A stretch of DNA of 64,000 nt. It comes from Lingula anatina. Lineage: Eukaryota; Brachiopoda; Lingulata; Lingulida; Lingulidae. The position numbers were made by a program, and so were the translations under genes. The stretch spans positions 1 to 64,000 of the forward strand of contig NW_019775977.1 in the NCBI RefSeq assembly GCF_001039355.2, read 5' to 3'. This document shows positions 52,061-64,000 of this stretch, piece after piece; positions within the stretch are counted from its first letter, which is position 1; the number at the start of each line of letters is the position of its first letter. Below the pieces are notes generated by a model that made no database searches, had not been told where the DNA came from, and saw only the letters and a list, made by a program, of their open reading frames with translations.

Positions 52061-53619
52061 TTGTATGTTCTTAATGGGGCAAGTCGAAATTTCTTTAAAA
52101 AATGAACCACATTTAATCAAAATCCAGTGGACTAGGTACTTGGTTTTTTCAATGAAAAATCACAGACAATTTTGAATTTTACACCAACTGTATTTTTTAA
52201 TTCATATTTTTTTAATTGTATTTTTCTCATTGAGTGGTACAACAAAACTAAGAGTGCCTTACAGTTTTATTCTTTATAATAAAGACACAAATCCTACATG
52301 GAAATATATTTTTGAACTGAACTTTGCAAATTTTCTATCCCTTATATCTCGAAAACTGGTAGAGATATGCCCATATAGTTACTATTGAACTTGTATAGGA
52401 GGTCATATTCTGGCAATCTCACTGAGACCTTGAAGTTGACCTTTGACCTACTTTTCACCATGATCTGAACTTCTCAATTTTTCAATGAATGCTATGATTT
52501 ATCAAGGGTAGAGTTACACTCTATCTAAAGAACCTTCTTAATTGTCGGAGTAAAATGAAGATTTTATTATTGCAGCTGTTTAATCGGTTGAGTTTTATTT
52601 AGATAAGACAGATTACTAATGTGCTATTTATATTTTTCAGTAAATGAAAAGAGACAGGAAGTGAGAGGTCTTCAACAACTTTTATAAAACTCTTAACCAT
52701 AACAACACCTTTACAGCTGACTGCCCACATACCTTGTATAAACCATGGACCTAATTAGGTCCATGTATAAACTATGGATTCTGCTATGGTCTGACAGCCA
52801 AGGTGTGAAATACAGTAGTACAGAAATTGCATATATGTAAAGGTGGATGGTTAAGCAAGTAATTTTAATGAGGAAAGTTGCTTTGGAATATAAAACCTTT
52901 GAAACATTCAAATATGAATTTGTGTGAAATAATTTTTAAAATGAGCTTTGTTTCATTTTTCAGATAACAGCATTGCAAGGGCCACATACTTCTTATTAAA
53001 AGGACATATATAAGGAATTAGTACTGTTTGCTGTTAAGAAGAGACAAGAGATGGACATTTTATGTATTATTTTTTTGCCTGTTGTTTAATTTCAAATGGT
53101 TGAATGTCTCATGTGCCTAGATGTTACTGTACAATTATATAATTAGCTTGGGGTATTTTATATGCTAAAATCATGTCTGCATATATTAGTGTTGCCATTG
53201 TCTGGTGGCAGCATGGATTTTTTGCTTTTTTATTATCAAAGATAAAGCCTGATATGAATAAAGATGGAAAGTGACATCAGTGCAATTTAAATTCAACTGA
53301 TTAAAAATTATTTAATACTAGGATCTCATCTGCTGAGAACATCAAGGTTATTGTGATGTTACTGTAAAATTAAAATAGTATTTAGCTGAGGGGTACACTC
53401 CCGTCAAGACAGATACATTTTAATTAGAAAAACTTGATTTAAGATACATCTGCTAGAAGCTACTATTATCATATGATTTTTTTTTAATTTTAAATTTAAA
53501 TTAAATGTTGAAATTGGTACGAGCATTTAAGAAGTGGTTGCATGCCTGAAATGTGCAATAAATTCTTTTGTTTCATGGGCATAATGGTCTAAATGCCCAT
53601 TTTGTTGCTAATAAATTAC

Positions 53620-53621
<2 letters not shown>

Positions 53622-53656
<35 letters not shown>
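53622..53656. repeat. (AT)n microsatellite
   Basis: About 17 AT units. Confidence 0.95.
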
Positions 53657-53661
<5 letters not shown>

Positions 53662-53796
53662 TACATGTAGTTGTTTTTTCTTTCATTTGTCACTTCATAC
53701 AAGTCTCACTGAGGCAAATACCAATTGGCATAGATTTTCTTAAAATAAAAATACACTTGCGATAATTGTTAAAAAGTTCACATAAGACAAAATAAG

Positions 53797-54348
53797 TTAT
53801 AAGTAATTAATAAGTAATAATGATAAGCAAGGAATTATAGCAGAAGGAGATTACACGTAAGCCTCTCTATTGTCCGATGTCTGTGGGGGGAGGGGGGGGG
53901 GGGCTCCGGTCTCAAGGGTTTCGTCTGCGTCGCTCTCCTCAGCTTGGAGATTGATTTCATGTGCGTTATATCGCGTTAGAATTCGAGATCGGTAGTGTCA
54001 AAGCGGCGCTGTATGCTGACGATTTTTTTTCAGAGGTGATTATTTGGACGATGTGCTGGAAGGGAATGGTATCATAGAAAGAGGTGATGGGATGGTGACT
54101 GAGGACGGTCGCCATGAGTTTTATTTTCTAGCGATGATAGATGGCTTTTTATTACACACCCTAGAGATAAATCACCTAGTCCTAGAAGTCGAAAGAAAAC
54201 GTCCCAACTGGCTTGTGAAAATGACATTCCAGTGAACGTCTGTCCTCTCTGCCAAACGATATAATAATAAACCATAACAGTTTGTACACTCCAGCCCTAA
54301 GGTCCCATTTATTATAAGTAATTAATAAGTAATAATGATAAGCAAGGA
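53797..54348. repeat. Pair of identical 37 bp direct repeats
   Basis: 53797-53833 and 54312-54348 are identical, starting TTATAAGTAATTAATAAG and ending GATAAGCAAGGA. They bracket 478 bases of non-repetitive sequence with no clear gene. Confidence 0.9.
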
Positions 54349-56773
54349 GGTATAACTCCTTGTTATAAGTAATATCGGAGTTTTTTTCCCGACTGGTAAA
54401 AAAAGTTCCCAGGTTAGTTTTTAATGAAACTTGATAGTCGATTTTCTCATGCAAAAAGCCACCTTCCACTGACGTGAATAAGTTGCACAGTTTCTGTGAC
54501 ATGAGATGTCTAAAAATGTTAGTGTCGCTATGGCCAAATTTAAAAGTGACCAGTTGGCCGACTTCGTCGAGATCTACCTCATTCATTGCTTCTTACTTCT
54601 AGGTAAATCACACACGATGATACACATAATAAACTCTGCTACCATGTCTTAATTTTCACCAGGTACTTATGCAGGGAATAAAGTGAATTCTTGAACAAAA
54701 TTACAAAATTTCGACCGCGACGTCATCTCAGCGCACGCGCTCCTACGCGCAGCCAGTTGCCATATGACTGGTAAAAAACTCGAAAAGTCAAAAACTCGAA
54801 AAGTCGAAATATCCAATAGGGGCCACCATACTACTGCTATCGTCATCATTATTTATAATTTACATTACTAGTAAAATTACCAGGCGATTATCAACTGAAT
54901 CATACACTGTAGTACATGTACTATATATCTACTGTTTACATGAGGCCTACGCAGTATTTTGCCGAGGAAGAATATTTGAATAGACCTAATCTCTCGACCT
55001 TGAGAATAATCTGTATGACGGGGCATATTGAAAGGTGTGTTATTCATTTGACTGTTTACATTTCAATGTGTGGAGAGAGTTGGAGAATTCAGGATTTTCC
55101 TAAGGGGAGTGGGACTTATTTATTTATTTTGGTGTTGTTTTATTTATTTCATATTGTCATATCTTTTTCTTTTAACAGATATGACAATGCTCAAAATGCG
55201 AAGATTTATTGCCTAACGTCTTATTATTTAGTATAACAATTGGAGTCGTCATAACGAATACACAGAATACGTGTAAATGTGTAGCGTTAACAGTGTTACC
55301 AGAGGACCACATCAATTCATAGGCTACCTTCTTACATTGACGACAGCGCCTAGCTATTCACATGTATGCTGTAGGGTTGCCATCACACATTGCCGCAGTG
55401 GAGTAGGCACGCATTGCTACAGAGGAGACAGCGGCAATCCGCAAAAGCAATCCGCAGAATTGCCACAGAGGAGGAATTGGCTTTCGGAGTTTTAAATTGC
55501 CTATATCTTACCAAACGTATTTGAAAAAAGAATCAGTAAATGCATGTTGGATACAGGGATAGAGGTTTCACTCCTTTTTTTTCCAAACATAAATAGAAAG
55601 TTGCTGATAGCCCTTTCTCACCACCAGACTAGAAGAAAGACGAACTCTGAGAACCGGACGTTCATGTTCCTTAATCTGCCATTATTATTATTATTATTAT
55701 TATTTTATTTTATTTATTTATTTATTTTTTTTGAGAAGGGTGGCATGGATCTTTGTGTACTTGTCCCCTTTCATATGTTGAATCCAACAATGAAAATAAA
55801 TGAAGTCCTTCTTATCAAGTCTTTCATGTCGCTTTTATTATATATTTTAATGAATACTAAAGGCATAGCATTGTTAACAAGTTCTTATTTAAAAAGCAGG
55901 TCTGTGTTACTTAAAGTATAGAACGGGCGCACATTTTATGTAGCAAAGTAAATCTTTTCATGTGATTCAGATTGATAACCAATGTACAAGCATGTCTCAA
56001 AGACACTGTGTTTTCAACATTTATACTGCATTCATTGTATAAAAACATCGAAATCGTGATCACGAACGTATGCTATCTTTGCGAGAAATGGTACTTTTAA
56101 GTTCTTAAAATTAAAATTAAAATTAAAATTCTTGAAACGGGAAGGGTGAAATTCTAGAACTTGAGCTACTATAAGTAACGGTTTGGTACAGTCATTTGAA
56201 TGAATAAAATGGGTGAAGTTGACAGTGAGTAGCAAGGAAAAAGTTCAGAATGTGACATGAATTTTAATGATGTATTTGGCCACGTATGTCTTTGAAATTA
56301 TGCCTTCATGATGTGTCCATATTAACCGTTAACTTTGTTCACAAACAACAAGGACTCGAAGATTTATTTTTGTAAAATCATGCTTCGGTTGAAACAACTG
56401 GAACTTAAAAGTGACATGTTTGTACTTATATAAATCAAAATGAAGATTCCAAATAAATGCCATTTACATGTACTGGTAGTCTCTTTAGTAATCGTTAACC
56501 AATTCCTTGTTACTTTCATGTAATCTTGAGGTGCCTTCAGTGGAACTTCAAACCCCGCTTGCACGCTTAAATGTAAAAAAGCCGCAATTTTCCTTTTAGC
56601 GGCGTTTGCTGCCAAAACACAAATGCTGCGTGACGCTGTTCTGGTGACAAAACATCAAATAGTCGCAGACGTTCATTGCTGTTTCACTTGCACAGCACGC
56701 AGACATCGATATTCCTGCATCTGAAATATACAATTTTTAAATTCTTAAAACATTAAGAATTTTTAAATTCTTT

Positions 56774-56825
56774 GAACAATTCTTACTAACGATGTGTCTT
56801 AAAAGACACATAGTAAGAATTGTTC
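56774..56825. repeat. Near-perfect palindrome
   Basis: The left arm GAACAATTCTTACTA, then ACGA, then TGTGTCTT pairs with the right arm AAGACACATAGTAAG, AATTGTTC across a two-base AA centre. The only mismatch is the extra ACGA. The centre is too small for a normal pre-miRNA loop. Confidence 0.9.
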
Positions 56826-58080
56826 TTTTTTGATATTTATAATAATAACAGTAGGTAAAAGAAAAACAACCAGCAAATTTTCTTAACACCATGAATAATT
56901 TCATTTCACTTACTTCACTGAATTTTTTTTAGCAAAATCCCAAAATATCATATAGTACATGTAGTAATTGACTGTAAAGGCGTTTAATAGAAATTTCTTC
57001 CAAAGTTATCGATAACTATCCCTTGAACTTTAGTAAATAGAAATTACTGAAACCATGCACAATTTTATAGATGACAGATGTACAATGTAAACACTTAGTC
57101 AGTAACCCTTACAAGCATCATATGTGCTTTAAACTATACTGTGTAGTCGTCAGCAGTTGTTCGTCTAGGCCACTCAAGAATCTACTGATATGTTATTACT
57201 AACTGCTAACAGTATCACGTTGTCACCTTTACAATGTTTGGCACTCCGTGTTATTATCTATCTGACAAAGAAAGCTCTCCATCCACTGATGGTATGGTTA
57301 TCACCCAGATCTATTTTGGATGTAATTTCTTTTGACTGAGCAGAGTGAACGACGGCAAATATTAGAAAAATGATTATAAAGGAATTTGCACGACTCAAAC
57401 ATTTGTTCAAATTAAGGATCGGGAAGGCACTGTGTTGTAGCAAAGGCAGTTAATGATAAAGGAATAATTGCTGAGAAGACTGAAATGATGTGTAGACATC
57501 TAGTGTAAAAAGAAATAGTCGCGGCATCAGTTTCCACATTGCATCCTGTAATTATGTTCTCTCATTTCGTTTTAACTTAATTAAGCAGCTTGACATCGTT
57601 TTGCATTTCGCCTTAATGAGGAGACTGGCAATACACACATGTTGAATTGGCTATATTAATCTGTAATTAAATAATTTACATTACAAATTGTTTTACGAAG
57701 CGACTTTCCTTTTTCACTCGAATCCATTGATTGATTAATAAGTATTCTATTTAAAAGAATACCACCATGTTTTCGCGTACTGTTGTCGTGAGTACGCACA
57801 TTTAATCCCTGAGAGTTACTCATTACCATCCAAAATGCGACCGATAATCATGATTTCACTATATGTAAATACAGCCGCAAACTGTCACCTTGTTCACCAA
57901 GTAAAATAGCCTTAATCACAAAACCGCACACGGTGTTTCGCCAAACAAATGATAGCAGGTGTATAAATCACCCGTACGTGGTTTCCATTCAGTCATCTAT
58001 TTTTCTCCACTTAGCATACTTTAAATTGAAAATATGTTTTTTTTAAGCTGAGAGTACATGCACATCTTAATTGTACTTAC

Positions 58081-58410
58081 GAAAACGTTCGCATTCTGAG
58101 CATACACGGCTACGTCGCTCAGTTTCACAGTGTGGCCCGGACTTCTTTATCATTCCCAGATTATGCTCAAGAGAGTCGTCCACCGCCGAGCCTACAGCAC
58201 TGATACTTGTTGCTGACCTCTTGAACTTCTCCGTGGCCACTGCTACTCCAGCGCCGTTAGCGGCGGCCAGAACCGACACATGTTTTTGGGTGTTCGGAAT
58301 GCGGCGTGTCGGACTTGCACCGCCAGGCGATATTAGACCAAAAAGGTCAAAGGCACACAACAGACTCAAAGTGGCTGTGGCAATCTTCATAGAGATCATA
58401 GTGCGTTCAT
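58081..58410 (-). CDS. N-terminal exon of an unidentified secreted protein precursor
   Basis: The exon runs from an acceptor (ttttttag at 58411-58412) to a strong donor (TTTTC then gtaagtac at 58080), ending in phase 1. The ATG is at 58399, or 58390 if the second Met is used. The reading encodes MKIATATLSLLCAFDLFG and onward, a good signal peptide with likely cleavage near ISPGGASP. A low-complexity Ala/Val/Ser pro-region follows with dibasic sites (KFKR, MIKK, ERR), then the start of a cysteine-rich part: GPHCETERRSRVCSECERF. The layout resembles a neuropeptide or cystine-rich growth factor precursor, but I cannot name the family. Later exons were not found; a candidate acceptor near 57,340 would end the protein soon after. 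A short upstream ATG overlaps out of frame in the same exon. Confidence 0.6.
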
Positions 58411-59442
58411 CTAAAAAAGAAAAAAAAGATTAACATCTCTTAATTAAATCTTGTAGAACTCCTGCGTTAATCAAATCTCGGGGGCAAAGAATATAACCAC
58501 GATGTGCTAACGCAGGGTATCATGCGCATTCTGTGTGCTACTGCTTAATAATCACCAGTTTCAAGTTCGTATCAAATTTAGATGGGATTCTTGGGTCTAA
58601 GCATGAGTATTTTACCAGTTTATACCCGTTTAAGATAAAACGTGTTGCGCAAGCAACCCTACGCAACGCTACACTCATTGATTTGCGGTATAATGGATAC
58701 TAATATAGAACAAGGAATCCAGCATAAAATATACAATTTCTCTCCGATTTTTGGTTCAATTACGAATTAAGCACCCACTTTTTTATGAAGTACGCACTAC
58801 CTTAAATGCTATTTCATTAAGATGCACAATATCATCTAAATGTACACATTAATCAAATACAGGTGTTGTGAACTTTGAACTAAAATCACTTTTAACAGAA
58901 AACAAAAGAAGAATTTGAAGTTGCTGGTTGCCTTAACTGACCTGAACTGAAATTTGTAAAACAGTCCTAACAGGCATAAAAATTACATTTCACAAAATGT
59001 CTCATAAGCAATTCAAATATGTTGCAAATTGTTGGTTATTCTTTTAGAACTCTTGAGAGTATTTTATCCTGTAAATTTCCCAAAAATTGACGATGCTAAA
59101 TATACAATGACCCAAAGAACGAAAACTTTATATATAGAGAGAAAATGAAATAAAGATATAGATTAAAAGGAGAGTGTTACTGTGCATACAATAACTAATT
59201 ATTAAAATGGCAAAATGCAAGTTTAAACCTTCTTATGTGAAGACCCCACCTCTCTTCCACTTACCAATACTAGTAGTCGTAATGTAAGGTAGTTAAACGC
59301 AACAGCGTATAAATGATGAACAAGTTTAGTTTAGGACACGGATGGCACACAGATGCAGTTCTGTATACAACGACAACTACGTTCATGTCCACATACACGC
59401 ACTAGATCAATTACATTCTCCAAGTTCCATATCTCTGCTCAC

Positions 59443-59517
59443 CTGTTTCCAGTGTGACTGCACCGTTGTTGCTTCAAGGAGTAAATGACAACGATAGAAT
59501 ACGCATCCGATTTATAA
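59443..59517 (-). promoter_or_regulatory. TATA promoter and 5' UTR exon of the secreted-protein gene
   Basis: On the minus strand TATAAA lies at 59516-59511. About 28 bases on is an initiator-like GTCATTT, and a probable non-coding exon ends CTGGAAACAG at a donor (gtgagc, 59442-59437). A 1.0 kb intron would then join the signal-peptide exon at 58410. The arrangement is coherent but unproven, and another donor (gtaagtgg) near 59,275 could be used instead. The same elements recur at 61366-61440 because of the assembly duplication. Confidence 0.4.
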
Positions 59518-59694
59518 TAGATCCAAGCAGATCATGCGCATCTCGTCTTCCTACGCCTTCCTTCTATTTGCTCATAGAGCACGGTTGACAGGAATAAAGT
59601 CGACTGATAATGGTCTGGATGATCTTCGAGAACTACAGTGAAAATAAAAACAATTTCCTGACGGAAGGACCCTTGGGGCCGCATGCTATATTTA

Positions 59695-59910
59695 CACTCG
59701 ACCAAAAAAGTTCGGGAACATGAAATTTGTTTTTCAATAATTGAAAAAATGTATATAATGTAGTGGGAAAATCATCAGTGTATATAAAAAAGTAACGAAT
59801 GGTGGGTGCATTATCCAAAATGTTTTGGTTAAAATATTTACCTTAGCTCATATATGCTTATTTTACAATCATTAAAAATAACGAAGTTTCCGAACTTTTT
59901 TGGTCGACTA
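59695..59910. mobile_element. Tc1/mariner-like MITE
   Basis: Inverted ends CACTCGACCAAAAAAGTTCG and CGAACTTTTTTGGTCGACTA, flanked by TA on both sides. It is 216 bp with no transposase. The second copy at 61618-61833 belongs to the assembly duplicate and is not an independent insertion. Confidence 0.85.
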
Positions 59911-60654
59911 TATGTATTGTACAACAGTTCACGGTAATGATAACCCCCATAAATACTGATCATTTTCAGTGATTTTTCTTAAAGAAAAGAGTACCGAGGA
60001 GAAAACATCATTGCAGGTTAACATTATCAAAACGTTTTTACTTTTATCAGTGTTTGCACATCCTTATGTAAATATTGAAAATAAATTTTGAGAGAAATAC
60101 ATATTTTCAATTTAGGTCGCTATGGATGGTTGGAAGCCGTAAATAATTTCTTTGAATAATAGATGAATAGAAATAAAAAATAAGCCAGGGTTAAACTGTT
60201 TCATCCGTTCTTCAAAGCGGAATTTGTAGGTGTGAAAAACGGTGCGAAAGGAATTTTTGTTTTGATTGGGTTAACTATGTTGCCACGGCAACAGACGCTC
60301 AGTTTATCACTCGTTGGATTTTAAGAATCAGGAGCCAGACGTTAATTAAACGTGGAAATATGATTGTTTAACAACATCATTTCATATTGATGGATGAGAA
60401 CTTATCTAAACCCACACTGAAAAGTGAGGGCGTTACGGCTAGTGGAGAATGCGTCGAAATGAAGAAGTCTGAGCGTTTATCTGGGAGACAATAACGACGT
60501 TGAAAGGGGTTTTCAGGAAATACGTCAAGACGAACAATCGGATACAGGCTTTCAGATCGGAGGTGTGGTGTGAGAAGTACTTGATGGCCGTCGAGGTACT
60601 ATTGTGGACGAGGGTTGAGATGAAGTAGACATGACGTATCGCTGTCGGTGGTGC

Positions 60655-61328
60655 NNNNNNNNNNNNNNNNNNNNNNNNNNNNNNNNNNNNNNNNNNNNNN
60701 NNNNNNNNNNNNNNNNNNNNNNNNNNNNNNNNNNNNNNNNNNNNNNNNNNNNNNNNNNNNNNNNNNNNNNNNNNNNNNNNNNNNNNNNNNNNNNNNNNNN
60801 NNNNNNNNNNNNNNNNNNNNNNNNNNNNNNNNNNNNNNNNNNNNNNNNNNNNNNNNNNNNNNNNNNNNNNNNNNNNNNNNNNNNNNNNNNNNNNNNNNNN
60901 NNNNNNNNNNNNNNNNNNNNNNNNNNNNNNNNNNNNNNNNNNNNNNNNNNNNNNNNNNNNNNNNNNNNNNNNNNNNNNNNNNNNNNNNNNNNNNNNNNNN
61001 NNNNNNNNNNNNNNNNNNNNNNNNNNNNNNNNNNNNNNNNNNNNNNNNNNNNNNNNNNNNNNNNNNNNNNNNNNNNNNNNNNNNNNNNNNNNNNNNNNNN
61101 NNNNNNNNNNNNNNNNNNNNNNNNNNNNNNNNNNNNNNNNNNNNNNNNNNNNNNNNNNNNNNNNNNNNNNNNNNNNNNNNNNNNNNNNNNNNNNNNNNNN
61201 NNNNNNNNNNNNNNNNNNNNNNNNNNNNNNNNNNNNNNNNNNNNNNNNNNNNNNNNNNNNNNNNNNNNNNNNNNNNNNNNNNNNNNNNNNNNNNNNNNNN
61301 NNNNNNNNNNNNNNNNNNNNNNNNNNNN
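60655..61328. other. Assembly gap (674 N)
   Basis: Run of N. Open frames across it are artefacts. Confidence 0.99.
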
Positions 61329-62577
61329 ATCAATTACATTCTCCAAGTTCCATATCTCTGCTCACCTGTTTCCAGTGTGACTGCACCGTTGTTGCTTCAA
61401 GGAGTAAATGACAACGATAGAATACGCATCCGATTTATAATAGATCCAAGCAGATCATGCGCATCTCGTCTTCCTACGCCTTCCTTCTATTTGCTCATAG
61501 AGCACGGTTGACAGGAATAGAGTCGACTGATAATGGTCTGGATGATCTTCGAGAACTACAGTGAAAATAAAAACAATTTCCTGACTGAAGGACCCTTGGG
61601 GCCGCATGCTATATTTACACTCGACCAAAAAAGTTCGGGAACATGAAATTTGTTTTTCAATAATTGAAAAAATGTATATAATGTAGTGGGAAAATCATCA
61701 GTGTATATAAAAAAGTAACGAATGGTGGGTGCATTATCCAAAATGTTTTGGTTAAAATATTTACCTTAGCTCATATATGCTTATTTTACAATCATTAAAA
61801 ATAACGAAGTTTCCGAACTTTTTTGGTCGACTATATGTATTGTACAACAGTTCACGGTAATGATAACCCCCATAAATACTGATCATTTTCAGTGATTTTT
61901 CTTAAAGAAAAGAGTACCGAGGAGAAAACATCATTGCAGGTTAACATTATCAAAACGTTTTTACTTTTATCAGTGTTTGCACATCCTTATGTAAATATTG
62001 AAAATAAATTTTGAGAGAAATACATATTTTCAATTTAGGTCGCTATGGATGGTTGGAAGCCGTAAATAATTTCTTTGAATAATAGATGAATAGAAATAAA
62101 AAATAAGCCAGGGTTAAACTGTTTCATCCGTTCTTCAAAGCGGAATTTGTAGGTGTGAAAAACGGTGCGAAAGGAATTTTTGTTTTGATTGGGTTAACTA
62201 TGTTGCCACGGCAACAGACGCTCAGTTTATCACTCGTTGGATTTTAAGAATCAGGAGCCAGACGTTAATTAAACGTGGAAATATGATTGTTTAACAACAT
62301 CATTTCATATTGATGGATGAGAACTTATCTAAACCCACACTGAAAAGTGAGGGCGTTACGGCTAGTGGAGAATGCGTCGAAATGAAGAAGTCTGAGCGTT
62401 TATCTGGGAGACAATAACGACGTTGAAAGGGGTTTTCAGGAAATACGTCAAGACGAACAATCGGATACAGGCTTTCAGATCGGAGGTGTGGTGTGAGAAG
62501 TACTTGATGGCCGTCGAGGTACTATTGTGGACGAGGGTTGAGATGAAGTAGACATGACGTATCGCTGTCGGTGGTGC
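61329..62577. repeat. Right copy of the 1,249 bp direct repeat flanking N gap 2
   Basis: Begins at the first base after the N run and matches 59406-60654. It contains a second copy of the TATA promoter and of the Tc1/mariner-like MITE. Confidence 0.95.
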
Positions 62578-62928
62578 GAGGTGGATCAGCAGGGAAGGCG
62601 CAATACTCTTGGCGCTTTTTTTGGTTTTCTTTTATTCCGTCTACAAAAAAAGACGATCATAGCTAGCGCTGTCTCGGTTCTCTTTAATACTGATGGGAGA
62701 ATACGTATCGGTGAATTTCAATTTCATTTCATACGCCCTAAGTTCAAACCCTCCAATTTAATTTAAAACTAAATTGACTGTAAACACGGTTTAAAAAAAG
62801 GATCATGTCATAATATATGACAATCATAATAATAAAAATAATTTGCTCTGCCCATATAAATTGGCTGCATCACAGTTTAAGTTAGTACACGTGTTGACAG
62901 ATCAGCAACGATGCACCCTCCAAAAAAG

Positions 62929-62975
<47 letters not shown>

Positions 62976-64000
62976 ATCCCAGATGTCCGGAAACCTTGCC
63001 GTGCGTGTTCGAGAGATAGAAGCTGTCCACAGACAAGAGCTGTCTGTTTGTGACAACAATCCTGCAATGCACCGAGACTCCACGCATCGCTGTGGCCGGC
63101 TCTCTGACCTGTTACCCTCTGCCAGGGCCACTGAGAGAAAATTCTCCACTAGATATTCATAGATATTTCTTTCTAGTATAACATCGCCCAGCTGGTCTCT
63201 GGAAGGGAGTACTATTTCGAGACGTTAAATTTGAATGAATATGATGAAAACTGCCGTATGAATTAATCTTTGCTAAAGGCATGTTCATTTCACACGCCTA
63301 TTATTTCTAAACGAGATATCGAGAACAGTTGGACAGGTGGGACTAAAACGCTCACTGAAATCACTTGTAATGGGGTAATGTTATGAGATACAGCATAGTC
63401 ATTACTGGAACAGCGAAAAAGATGACTGTTTGTTTTTCCTACTTTTTTCCATTTCTGACATTAAAAAATTTTTTTTTCATTATCTTCGATCAAGGTCTTT
63501 ATTCAGTGCATCAAGCCTCTGAAAATGCCTTATGAACTGGTTAGAGTGAATTCCAGTTAAAGAAATTGTCGGTATGCTCAGATTTCCCAACCTACATTTA
63601 TGGAAATTTGGCATTGAAACATTGAAACCGTATGCATTATGGATATAAGCCAGTGGTACACACATGATTAGTAAGGGGGTGAATAACCTGGTTTAAGTCA
63701 GTATATTTGTTTTCAGGCAATAACAACCATTCTGTGAGATTTGGTATTGTGATTTTACGGCATATTTCTTACTGTAACATATCATCTTGTTGGGCTGTGC
63801 ATGTTGTACTATGCTTCACGGTTATAGTAATGGCCAGAAAATCAAGCTCGATCGTGATTTTTTTTATCAATGAAAACCATTTACGGTAACCATATGATAT
63901 TTTATACCCTTTCCTGGTTTTTATTCTGCAGTGCAGCTATTTGTTTCCATTTAATAAAAAATATATTTGGAAGTATAGACAGGTTGAACTTGATATACAA
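62578..64000. other. Unannotated right edge
   Basis: Only short open frames with no family motif. Contains the AAAT array at 62929-62977. Probably upstream of the secreted-protein gene. Confidence 0.5.
62929..62977. repeat. (AAAT)n microsatellite
   Basis: About 12 TAAA units. Phe-Ile-Tyr-Leu open frames over it are by-products. Confidence 0.96.

Larger units (their letters stand above)
50589..58080. other. Intergenic region between the SGLT and the secreted-protein gene
   Basis: Should hold the SGLT promoter and 5' UTR at its left edge, and downstream exons of the secreted-protein gene at its right. Contents seen: diverged direct repeats at 51,225-52,060, a TA run at 53622-53656, 37 bp direct repeats near 53.8 and 54.3 kb, TTA/TTTA repeats near 55,680-55,735, and a near-perfect palindrome at 56774-56825. 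Open frames here (e.g. 54,044-54,235; 55,544-55,921) match no family I recognise. Confidence 0.5.
59406..60654. repeat. Left copy of a 1,249 bp direct repeat flanking N gap 2
   Basis: Matches 61329-62577 at a constant offset of 1,923 bases, with at least two substitutions (GAATAAAGTC/GAATAGAGTC and CTGACGGAAG/CTGACTGAAG) and no indel. It abuts the N run. It is probably two haplotypes or overlapping contigs. Confidence 0.95.

Noticed and set aside
56774-56825. Pre-miRNA hairpin
   Set aside because: The two-base centre cannot form a normal miRNA loop.
60552-61511. Four open frames across gap 2
   Set aside because: Created by N; only the short flanks are real sequence.

Overview
This window is nuclear DNA of an animal. 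Genes are split by many GT-AG introns, intergenic DNA is AT-rich, microsatellites are dense, and several families of short inverted-repeat elements sit inside introns. The gene content (SLC3A1/maltase-like, ALG8, Shaw-like Kv channels, SGLT) and the frequent taggcctac and acatgtac words suggest a marine invertebrate such as an echinoderm, hemichordate or lophotrochozoan. The sequence alone does not settle the phylum.

Layout. (1) 1-2,437, minus strand: 3' part of a membrane-anchored GH13 protein of the SLC3A1/maltase type, running off the left edge, with a candidate first coding exon at 8,923-8,965. (2) 12,320-20,660, plus strand: a complete 13-exon ALG8, whose model closes in frame at 525 aa. 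Its first two exons occur again at 10,143-10,879, left of an N gap. (3) 23,923-25,790 and 27,534-29,482, minus strand: two tandem two-exon voltage-gated K+ channel genes with a zinc-type T1 domain and an unusual S4 and S6. (4) 32,689-50,588, minus strand: a complete 15-exon Na+/glucose cotransporter (SLC5A/SGLT, 737 aa). (5) About 58,081-59,517, minus strand: promoter, probable 5' UTR exon and signal-peptide exon of an unidentified secreted protein.

The two N gaps (10,927-11,904 and 60,655-61,328) each lie between two copies of the same ~1.2 kb sequence that abut the gap on both sides. Overlapping contig ends or haplotypes left unmerged explain this better than biology.

Mobile DNA. One family of ~150-180 bp elements (six copies) has imperfect terminal inverted repeats around CATTCA and short flanking duplications (TTA, TAA, ATA), like non-autonomous PIF/Harbinger elements. 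A second group has CAGG or CAGTG termini and ~5-6 bp duplications (hAT-like). A TA-flanked Tc1/mariner-like element and several unclassified repeats complete the set. Three elements carry another element nested inside them.

The genes do not form one pathway. ALG8 serves ER N-glycosylation, the SGLT and the GH13 protein concern sugar handling at membranes, and the Kv pair concerns excitability. I found no clearly new multi-gene system. The best leads are the divergent Kv pair, the GH13 protein that keeps its catalytic triad but lacks the usual linker cysteine, the unidentified secreted precursor, and the nested short elements.
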